DNA from: Viridibacterium sp047600765
Lineage (GTDB): Bacteria > Pseudomonadota > Gammaproteobacteria > Burkholderiales > Rhodocyclaceae
Direction of reading: 5' to 3'
Assembly: GCA_047600765.1 (NCBI GenBank)
Contig: JASGKF010000001.1
Location: forward strand, 1,860,001-1,924,000
Length of the DNA stretch: 64,000 bases
A program made the position numbers and the translations under genes. Below the pieces are notes generated by a model. It saw nothing but the letters and a program-made list of their open reading frames with translations. It was not told where the DNA came from and searched no databases. Positions 58,073 to 64,000 of this stretch are shown in pieces (position 1 is the first letter of the stretch; the number at the start of each line of letters is the position of its first letter).

Positions 58073-59355
58073 CAGACCAACAAGCCGCGCTGCGAGTCTG
58101 CATGCAGACTCTTGGCCTTACCCGTGAGCAGTTCGCCAACGCCCTCGGTATCAAGCGCCGGGCGCTCGACACCTGGCTTTTACCTGATAGCTCGAAGGAG
58201 TGCCGCCGCATGCCGGAAACGGCCTGGCGGCTGATCGAGGAGCGCTGGCCGCAGTTGCTGGTGCGCAACGATCAGGCTGGCGGTTCATCCTTGCTGGACA
58301 GCCTGCGTCTCGACGATGTGCCGCACGTGCTGAGCGTGGCCCAGTTCAGCCGCGACAGCCTCGCCGAACTCTTCGCCATCGCGCGCCTGCTCGAACCCGT
58401 TGCACAGCGCCGCAAGGTCTGCCCCGTGCTCGATGGCGCCGTGCTCGGCAACCTCTTCTTCGAACCCAGCACACGCACAAGACTGTCGTTCGGCGCCGCC
58501 TTCGCGCGACTCGGTGGCGCGGTCTGCGACACCACGGGCTTCACCTTCTCGTCGATGGCCAAGGGCGAATCGCTGGCCGACACCGCGCGCGTCGTCGCCG
58601 GCTACTTCGACATCCTCGTGCTGCGCCACCCGGAGACCGGCTCGGTCGCGCGCTTCGCCGAACAGCTCGAAGTGCCCGTCATCAACGCAGGCGATGGCGC
58701 CGGCGAACACCCCACGCAGGCCCTGCTCGACATCTACACCATCGAGCAGGAGTTTCGCCGCCTCGGCAAAAGCATCGACGGCAGCTGCATCGCCCTGGTG
58801 GGCGACCTGCGCCATGGCCGCGCCGTGCAATCACTGTTCCGCCTGCTGCAGGTGTTCAAGGGTGTGCACTTCAAGCTCGTCGCACCGACTGCACTCGCCA
58901 TGCCGGCCGAGCTCATCGAAGCTGCCGCCACGCAAGGCCACAAGATCAGCCAGCACAGCACGCTGGAGACGGGGCTCAAGGGCGCCGACGTCATCTACGC
59001 CACGCGCATCCAGCGCGAACGCATGACCACCGAAATCATGGAGAGCTACCCCGAGCGCTTCCGCATCGACAAGGCGGTGATCCGCCGCGTTGCGCAGAAG
59101 GATGCGGTAATCCTGCACCCCCTGCCACGCGACAGCGACCCTGCGGCGAATGACCTCGCAACCGATCTCGACGACGACCCGCGTCTTGCCATCTTCCGCC
59201 AGACCGACAACGGCATCGCCGTACGCATGGCGCTGTTTGCGGTGTTGTTAGGCGTGGAGGGACAGCTGCAATCAGCGATGCGCGATGCCCACTGGCGCAG
59301 GCCAGCGCGCATCGGCAAGCGGGATGCACCCTTTCACCAACTGACGGGCCGTTGA
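58066..59355 (+). CDS. pyrB: Aspartate carbamoyltransferase with N-terminal HTH domain
   Basis: A 429-residue protein. Residues about 80-410 are a complete ATCase catalytic chain: LFFEPSTRTRLSFGAAF, SMAKGESLADT, GEHPTQALLDIY, DLRHGRAVQSL, ATRIQRERM and LHPLPR; all carbamoyl-phosphate and aspartate-binding residues appear present. Residues 1-68 hold an extra helix-turn-helix (RVCMQTLGLTREQFANALGIKRRALDTWLLP). It makes carbamoyl-aspartate in pyrimidine synthesis. The added HTH and the two dyads at its 5' end suggest autoregulation. No pyrI or pyrC lies adjacent. Confidence 0.9.
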   Translation: MRTDQQAALRVCMQTLGLTREQFANALGIKRRALDTWLLPDSSKECRRMPETAWRLIEERWPQLLVRNDQAGGSSLLDSLRLDDVPHVLSVAQFSRDSLAELFAIARLLEPVAQRRKVCPVLDGAVLGNLFFEPSTRTRLSFGAAFARLGGAVCDTTGFTFSSMAKGESLADTARVVAGYFDILVLRHPETGSVARFAEQLEVPVINAGDGAGEHPTQALLDIYTIEQEFRRLGKSIDGSCIALVGDLRHGRAVQSLFRLLQVFKGVHFKLVAPTALAMPAELIEAAATQGHKISQHSTLETGLKGADVIYATRIQRERMTTEIMESYPERFRIDKAVIRRVAQKDAVILHPLPRDSDPAANDLATDLDDDPRLAIFRQTDNGIAVRMALFAVLLGVEGQLQSAMRDAHWRRPARIGKRDAPFHQLTGR

Positions 59356-59499
59356 AGCGCGGAGCGAGCAAGCATGACCCCGTGCTGACGGGCAGCACGA
59401 CGCATCAACGATCGTTATGCCTGCAGCAGAAATCCGAATTTCAGATGCCTTAGGACATGACGATACAGAGACGTCCACTGTTCGAAAGGCATCACCGTC

Positions 59500-61113
59500 A
59501 TGAAGCTCTCCCATCGACTCATGCTCATCGTCGGCTGCGCCGTCGCGGGTCTCGCGCTGACAGCGATATTCAGCCTCTATGAGCTCCGCCGCAGCATGCT
59601 GGATGACCGTCGCCAGGAGATCCACACGGTACTGAACCTGGCGAACAAGCAGGTCGCGTATTTCCAGGAGCTTGAGCGCAACGGCAAGCTGACGCACGAA
59701 GAAGCGCAAGCCAGAGCCATCGAATCCCTGGCCAGCCTGCGGGACGGCAAATCCTCATACCTGTGGGCACGCACTGTCGGTGCGCTGGGGCTGGTCGACC
59801 CCAATCCGGCAGTCATCGGCAAGGTGGATTTCGGCGCCACCCTGCCCAGTGGCAAGACCAACTGGCAGAACTATCTCGACCACCTCGAGACCACGGACTT
59901 CGCCTACTTCAACGACATCGTCAAACATCCCGTCAGCGGACAAATGGCGTCCAAGATCAACGGGGTATCGCGCATTCGCGGCTGGGACTGGTTGATCGGC
60001 TTCGGTGTGTTTACCGACGACATCGATTCAGCCTTCTGGGGCATGGCGCTGCGCTTCATTGGCATCGGCTTCATCCTTTTCGCCATCGTGACCGTGCTCG
60101 CCATCAGCATGTCGCGCAGCATCTACAAGCGCCTTGGCGGTGAGCCGGACTACGCTGCCGACATTGCCGCGGCCATTGCTGCCGGCAACCTCAAGCAACG
60201 TATCGAGGGCAAGTACGAGAAGGACAGCCTGCTCGCCGCCGTGGCACAGATGCAGCAGAGCTTGCGCAGCATGATCCAGGGCATCCAGCAGGGCGCCGGC
60301 CAGCTGACCGAGTCCGCCACCAGCCTCAGCAACCAGATGCAGCACATCGACGAAGCCTCACACGAATCCTCAGAGGCCACCACGTCCACCGCAGCCGCCA
60401 TCGAAGAACTGTCGGTCAGCATTGATCACATCTCGAACAGCGCTCGCGAGACCGAACAGAACTCGGCGCGCTCCACCTCGCTGGCCGCTGAAGGCGAAGG
60501 ACTGGTCAACCAGGCCTCGTCGTCCATCCAGGAAGTGTCAGATCAGATCCTCACCGCCTCGAGCATGATCGAAGGGCTGGAGTCGCGTACCCGCGAAATC
60601 GGCGGCATCGCCGATGTCATCCGTGAAATCGCCGACCAGACCAATCTGCTGGCACTCAATGCCGCCATTGAAGCGGCGCGGGCTGGCGAACAGGGGCGCG
60701 GTTTTGCGGTGGTGGCTGACGAGGTGCGCAAGCTCGCCGAACGCACGTCCAAAGCCACGGCAGAAATCACCACCATGATTTCCGCCATCCAGTCCGATAC
60801 TGGCTCGGTCGTCACCAGCATGCAGGCCGTTACACCCCGCGTTGCAAATGGCGTTGAAATGGCCAACCGTGCTGCCGCAGCACTACGCGAAATCAGCGAA
60901 GGCGCGAATGCGACACTGGACAAGGTGCATGACGTTGCCAATGCGACCTCCGAACAAAGTCAGGCCAGTGCAAGCGTTGCCCGCAACGTCGAGCGCATTG
61001 CCCAGATGGTCGAAGAGTCGGCCGCATCAGTGCGCGCCGCCAATGACAACGTGCACGGCCTGCAACAACTGGCTGGCAACCTGCGCGCCTCGGTTGCACA
61101 GTTCCAGCTCTGA
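59500..61113 (+). CDS. Methyl-accepting chemotaxis protein with sCache domain
   Basis: A 537-residue chemoreceptor. Membrane helices at about 7-27 and 185-207 flank a periplasmic single-Cache (sCache_2) sensor (GKSSYLWARTVGALGLVDPNP, GKTNWQNYLDHLETTDFAYFNDIVKHP, RGWDWLIGFGVFTDD). A HAMP-like linker (GGEPDYAADIAAAIAAGNLKQRI) and the cytoplasmic coiled coil follow, with the hairpin tip EIADQTNLLALNAAIEAARAGEQGRGFAVVADEVRKL (about 373-410). It has no C-terminal NWETF. Ligand unknown; related sensors bind small organic acids. Confidence 0.94.
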   Translation: MKLSHRLMLIVGCAVAGLALTAIFSLYELRRSMLDDRRQEIHTVLNLANKQVAYFQELERNGKLTHEEAQARAIESLASLRDGKSSYLWARTVGALGLVDPNPAVIGKVDFGATLPSGKTNWQNYLDHLETTDFAYFNDIVKHPVSGQMASKINGVSRIRGWDWLIGFGVFTDDIDSAFWGMALRFIGIGFILFAIVTVLAISMSRSIYKRLGGEPDYAADIAAAIAAGNLKQRIEGKYEKDSLLAAVAQMQQSLRSMIQGIQQGAGQLTESATSLSNQMQHIDEASHESSEATTSTAAAIEELSVSIDHISNSARETEQNSARSTSLAAEGEGLVNQASSSIQEVSDQILTASSMIEGLESRTREIGGIADVIREIADQTNLLALNAAIEAARAGEQGRGFAVVADEVRKLAERTSKATAEITTMISAIQSDTGSVVTSMQAVTPRVANGVEMANRAAAALREISEGANATLDKVHDVANATSEQSQASASVARNVERIAQMVEESAASVRAANDNVHGLQQLAGNLRASVAQFQL

Positions 61114-61150
61114 GCTGACGCTGCACCGGAGAGGTTTGCGGGCTAAAGCC

Positions 61151-61546
61151 TCAGTGCCACAGCCCGATGATCAACCCGTAAATCAGGAACTGCACGCTGT
61201 GGTAGCCGCCATCGATGAGCCACAGCTTGGTGCTGCGATTGGCGAACTGGTAGTTGATGCCGAAACTCGCCGCGACAACCCCCGCGCCCACACCCAGGCC
61301 CTGCAGCGCAGCCTGCGCAACATCCGCTGCTGCCGGAATCAGCAGCGCATAGACAAAGGCGGCAATCAGCGCGAACAGGAAGCTCAGGCCGAACACCTTT
61401 GCGGGGTGACCCTCGCCCTGCTTGCGACCATCTCCCGCCTCGCGCTGCCAGGCGGTGCCGAACAGCATCGGCGAATACCACAGGCCACCGAGCAGGAAAC
61501 TCGACGCGGCGGCGATGAAGACGGCCAGAAGATTCAGTTGCGACAC
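61151..61546 (-). CDS. DUF1761 family membrane protein
   Basis: A 131-residue protein with four hydrophobic segments: NLLAVFIAAASSFLLGGLWYSPMLFGTAW, LSFLFALIAAFVYALLIP, GAGVVAASFGINYQFANRSTKLWLIDGGYHSVQFLIYGLII. The pattern GGLWYSPxLFG...W...G and INxxF.....LWLIDGGY is DUF1761. Starts with GTG and has GGAG upstream. Function unknown. Confidence 0.92.
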   Translation of the reverse strand: MSQLNLLAVFIAAASSFLLGGLWYSPMLFGTAWQREAGDGRKQGEGHPAKVFGLSFLFALIAAFVYALLIPAAADVAQAALQGLGVGAGVVAASFGINYQFANRSTKLWLIDGGYHSVQFLIYGLIIGLWH

Positions 61547-61625
61547 AGCGACTCCAGAGAAAGCGAATCCGGCGCGATGATTTGCGCGCCAGGCTCAGGC
61601 AAGAAACACGCGGGAAAATGCTTGC

Positions 61626-62129
61626 TCACGGCGCCTCCAGGAATTCCGTTGCCGGCACGCGCACCACAACAGGCGCACCCTTTGCAGAAACGGTGATGGA
61701 AACCGGCACCTCGCCGACTTCCGTGCACGCATCGTGCCCCTCGGAGCTCAACAACGAACGGCCGCGATACACCTTGATCCTGAAACCGGTTCGCGTGGCA
61801 CACCAGCCAACCGGGTGCCAGCGCGCCGCAAACTCCGGTTGCACGACAACACGCAAGGGGACGCCGGATACCTGGCAGTTAACAGTCATGCGATGCGGCC
61901 GGGTGCGGTAGTGCACCTCGTCCCTGGACGTAACCGTGCGCAGTTCTTCTGTATCCCACCTGTTGGGGTACCAGTCGGCCAAAAGCGCTTCTGCTTCTTC
62001 ATCCCCGCCGCGTTCGACCTTCACCTCGAGTCGATCCGGCGTACACATCACGCCAACCACGAGATGAAGTTGATCGGCAGCGGCTGTTTGCGCAAAGCAC
62101 ATCAGCGGGACAAGCAACATCCTTCTCAT
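61626..62129 (-). CDS. Exported hypothetical protein
   Basis: A 167-residue protein with a signal peptide (MLLVPLMCFAQTAAA) and a strand-rich mature part with four Cys (VMCTPDR, VNCQVSG, GWCATRTG, HDACTEVG) that may form two disulfides. No family recognised. The ATG at 62129 has GGGAG upstream and puts the signal at the start; the longer frame runs into the YciI gene. Lies 34 bp downstream of yciI on the same strand. Confidence 0.75.
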   Translation of the reverse strand: MRRMLLVPLMCFAQTAAADQLHLVVGVMCTPDRLEVKVERGGDEEAEALLADWYPNRWDTEELRTVTSRDEVHYRTRPHRMTVNCQVSGVPLRVVVQPEFAARWHPVGWCATRTGFRIKVYRGRSLLSSEGHDACTEVGEVPVSITVSAKGAPVVVRVPATEFLEAP

Positions 62130-62163
62130 TGCAGGCTCCCGTAATCCGGTCAGGGCAGCAAAC

Positions 62164-62433
62164 TCAAACGGCCAGCACTTCGTTCCAGTCATGCAGCGTG
62201 TAACGCCCCACGATGCCATGCACCACGAAGGGATCATCCTTCGCGAACTCTTCCGCTGCTTCACGCGTCGTGAACACGCCCAGCGCGCCCACCGGCGGCA
62301 TGCCGTAAGGACCGGCCATCAGCAGGGTGCCGCGTGCCTTGAATTCGTGCAGTCGCGCCACGTGGTCGGCGTAGTGGGCTTGCACCTTGCTCATGGCATC
62401 GGCGGCCATCTCGTAGAACATCAGGGTCTTCAT
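62164..62433 (-). CDS. YciI-family protein
   Basis: An 89-residue dimeric alpha-beta barrel-type protein: HYADHVARLHEFKARGTLLMAGP and GALGVFTTREAAEEFAKDDPFVVHGIVGRYTLHDWNEVL are YciI motifs with the conserved His/Asp pair. Exact activity unknown. A ribosome-binding site lies in CCTGAGGAATAGCA before the ATG. Confidence 0.93.
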   Translation of the reverse strand: MKTLMFYEMAADAMSKVQAHYADHVARLHEFKARGTLLMAGPYGMPPVGALGVFTTREAAEEFAKDDPFVVHGIVGRYTLHDWNEVLAV

Positions 62434-62526
62434 TGCTATTCCTCAGGCAGTAGATCTACCGGCACGATGCGGCCGGACAGGGCCGCATGATACGTGCGCC
62501 CCTGCCGCTTGAGCAGAGCTACCGGC

Positions 62527-63048
62527 TCAGTCGCCGATGACCCCACATGCCACACGCGCACCGCCACCGCCCAAGGGCATCGGGTGGTCAGCATGGTTGT
62601 CGCCCCCGGCATGGATCATCAGCGAGCGATTGCGCACATCGGCCAGCTTGAGACGCGGCCCCAGCACCGGCAGCACGGCCTCGCCATCCGCGCTCACGTA
62701 GAGCGGCGGCAGATCGCCAAGGTGGCCATCGCCCCAGGGCTCACCGTGCTTCTTCGTGCCGTGCGGATCCAGGTGACCGCCCGCGGCAAACGCCGGCACC
62801 ACGGCACCCGCGCTTTCACCCGGCGCGCACGAGGGCTTCTCGTGCACGTGGAAGCCGTGCATGCCCTGCGGCAAGCCCTTCAAGGAAGGATAGAAGGCCA
62901 GCCCGTACGGTGTCTCGACGATGCGGATCGTGCCCACACTAGCGCCCACACCCTGCTTGTCCGCAAGGCTGACCGTTACCGTAATCTCCGCCGCAGATGT
63001 CACGGCACTCGCCAGCAGGCATGCAGAAGCAACAAGCAGGGACTTCAT
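62527..63048 (-). CDS. sodC: Cu/Zn superoxide dismutase SodC, periplasmic
   Basis: SodC disproportionates superoxide in the periplasm. The 173-residue protein has a signal peptide (LLVASACLLASAVTSAA), the copper site HGFHVHEKPSC, the zinc loop GGHLDPHGTKKHGEPWGDGHLGDLP, and LMIHAGGDNHADHPMPLGGGGARVACGVI with the last His and the disulfide Cys. AAGGAGA precedes the ATG at 63048. A monomeric bacterial-type SodC. Confidence 0.96.
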   Translation of the reverse strand: MKSLLVASACLLASAVTSAAEITVTVSLADKQGVGASVGTIRIVETPYGLAFYPSLKGLPQGMHGFHVHEKPSCAPGESAGAVVPAFAAGGHLDPHGTKKHGEPWGDGHLGDLPPLYVSADGEAVLPVLGPRLKLADVRNRSLMIHAGGDNHADHPMPLGGGGARVACGVIGD

Positions 63049-63102
63049 TTCACTCTCCTTGGGGATGGATTCAGCAGACGCCACACGGGCAGCGCCGTGG
63101 GA

Positions 63103-63133
63103 CCGGGTAACAAACGACTTTGTCGTGACCCGG
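63103..63133. promoter_or_regulatory. Imperfect hairpin upstream of sodC
   Basis: CCGGGT and ACCCGG form the outer stem and ACGAC/GTCGT the inner stem around TTT, 55 bp before the sodC start. It may lie in the leader or overlap the promoter. Function unknown. Confidence 0.3.
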
Positions 63134-63207
63134 CAATCCTGCTGTATGCCAATCACCATGCCAAGTGACTAGAAGGGCGGGACAATGGCCCGCAAGGCAC
63201 GGAAACC

Positions 63208-63630
63208 TCAGGAGGCGGTATCCGCCGGCGGGTGCTCTTTGAACCAGTCGCTGATCGCCGGCATGGCGGGCTCGAAGCCACCGGGTGCCGAGAAGTTCAG
63301 CACCCCGGCACGCACGCTGCCACGGTTCTCGAAGTCATGCGTCATGCCGCCCGGCACCAGCACGAAGGAGCCGGCGGGCGCATCTTGCCAGGCATCGCCG
63401 ATCAGGAAGCTCATCGTGCCGGCGATGACGTAGAAGACATCGTCTTCGTCATGCGCATGCGCGCCCGGCCCGGTGGTCTTCGGCTCCAGCCACCACTCCG
63501 AGATCGAATAGCGGTTGTCCGACTCGGCGCCGTCCGCCTTGAACACCGCGCTGATGCGGCCCATGGGATAGCTGCGGCCTGCGCCGGGGGGCAGGACGAT
63601 GGGCTTGCGAGTACGGGAGATGTCGGTCAT
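63208..63630 (-). CDS. Cupin-domain protein
   Basis: A 140-residue cupin: KTTGPGAHAHDEDDVFYVIAGTMSFLIGD, with the HxH...E metal motif, and PAGSFVLVPGGMTHDFENRG, with the second-motif His. No signal peptide. AGGA lies before the ATG at 63630; the upstream extension is unlike cupins. Substrate unknown. Confidence 0.9.
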   Translation of the reverse strand: MTDISRTRKPIVLPPGAGRSYPMGRISAVFKADGAESDNRYSISEWWLEPKTTGPGAHAHDEDDVFYVIAGTMSFLIGDAWQDAPAGSFVLVPGGMTHDFENRGSVRAGVLNFSAPGGFEPAMPAISDWFKEHPPADTAS

Positions 63631-63762
63631 GGCAATCCTGGCTCCTGAGGTGATGCGGTTTCGATCATCCAGCGAGGGTTCACAGCAACGTATGGACGCC
63701 TGTAGCACTTGATGTGCACGCCATACTTGTAGCCATTCTGATTTAACTACTCTGGAGCTGAC

Positions 63763-64000
63763 ATGGCCAATCCATTCTCACGTCAACGCTCAAGCTGGAT
63801 CGTCAACAGCCTGGACAGCATGCCGCGCCCGCATGGCAACCTCATTGCCACGCGTTCGGGCGGAACCGTGAATGTCGACGCAGAGCCCACGCATGTCTCG
63901 CTTTATCTGATCCGTATGACTGACCATTGGGTCTATACCGACCTGAACGGAGCAGAGGAAAGACCGGTTCAGATCAATGTTAACGCTCTGCGCGAACCAA
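63763..64000 (+). CDS. Hypothetical protein, cut by the right edge
   Basis: An open frame from the ATG at 63763 (GGAG 7 bp upstream) runs 79 codons to the end without a stop: MANPFSRQRSSWIVNSLD... with a strand-rich stretch (THVSLYLIRMTDHWVYTDL). It has no signal peptide and no recognised family. Confidence 0.65.
   Translation, partial: MANPFSRQRSSWIVNSLDSMPRPHGNLIATRSGGTVNVDAEPTHVSLYLIRMTDHWVYTDLNGAEERPVQINVNALREP

Overview
The window is a 64 kb, GC-rich chromosomal segment of a free-living Gram-negative bacterium. It is probably a betaproteobacterium, perhaps of the Rhodocyclales/Burkholderiales kind. This is inferred from the ATP-grasp type gshA with gshB next to a regulatory PTS set (EIIA-HPr-EI), a ribBA with a degenerate GTP cyclohydrolase II half, ribH-nusB, an rsmG-parA-parB cluster, DUF2799/DUF4197/DUF1761 proteins, and outer-membrane lipoproteins with poly-Gly tethers. 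I see no tRNA, rRNA, CRISPR array, phage or complete insertion sequence. I do see at least four families of small palindromic intergenic repeats, concentrated in the first 12.5 kb.

Layout. 0-2.6 kb: solitary ruvB followed by three accessory genes. 2.7-8.7 kb: a marR-nodT-emrA-emrB drug-efflux operon (the emrA-emrB gap carries a repeat) and a putative metalloprotease. 8.7-15 kb: dusA, a DUF2799 lipoprotein, and the leftward ribBA-ribH-nusB-(YdjM-like)-(DUF7683-like)-thiL-GNAT run, in which repeats and small genes separate nusB from thiL. 15.3-22.1 kb: gshA-gshB, a degenerate M48-like membrane protein, apbE and the PTS trio. 22.1-25.4 kb: a lipoprotein, glpD, pgpA-pncC. 25.4-28.5 kb: a large pectin methylesterase lipoprotein, divergent from an ArsR gene and a YebB/YiiX-like papain-fold gene. 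28.6-32.7 kb: a rearranged lysophospholipid-recycling (Aas/LplT-like) pair. 32.9-36 kb: a secreted subtilase lipoprotein overlapping a PrcB-like lipoprotein gene. 36-38.5 kb: a Bcr/CflA pump, DUF4197 and a membrane protein. 38.7-40.7 kb: pectate lyase (PL3) plus a second pectin methylesterase. 40.8-42 kb: a CadR/PbrR regulator divergent from a cation diffusion facilitator. 42-45 kb: EamA, cupin, frameshifted parB, parA, rsmG. 45-55.8 kb: GST, a two-component system, and two transcription units (a 255-aa repeat-like secreted protein; SPFH-SH3 followed by an ankyrin protein) that share a conserved 91-bp upstream element; then a second ArsR with an SRPBCC protein. 55.8-64 kb: a heparinase II/III-like lyase, an aspartate carbamoyltransferase with an N-terminal HTH, a chemoreceptor, DUF1761, YciI, sodC, a cupin, and a gene running off the right edge.

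Functional themes. One theme is pectin and polyanionic polysaccharide breakdown: two CE8 esterases, a PL3 lyase and a heparinase-like lyase. PME1 and the PL3 gene share a nearly palindromic LacI-type operator candidate. A second is redox and metal homeostasis: glutathione synthesis, GST, SodC, CadR/CDF. A third is envelope maintenance: phospholipid recycling, efflux and the SPFH module.

The most unusual signals are: (1) the two-component system/SPFH module with the duplicated upstream element, and a decayed second copy of its SH3 gene at 55.7 kb; (2) the subtilase-PrcB pair, reminiscent of dentilisin loci; (3) the HTH-ATCase fusion with palindromes over its own start; (4) the shared pectin operator; (5) the frameshift in parB. 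Function assignments come from motif recognition by eye; no database search was run.
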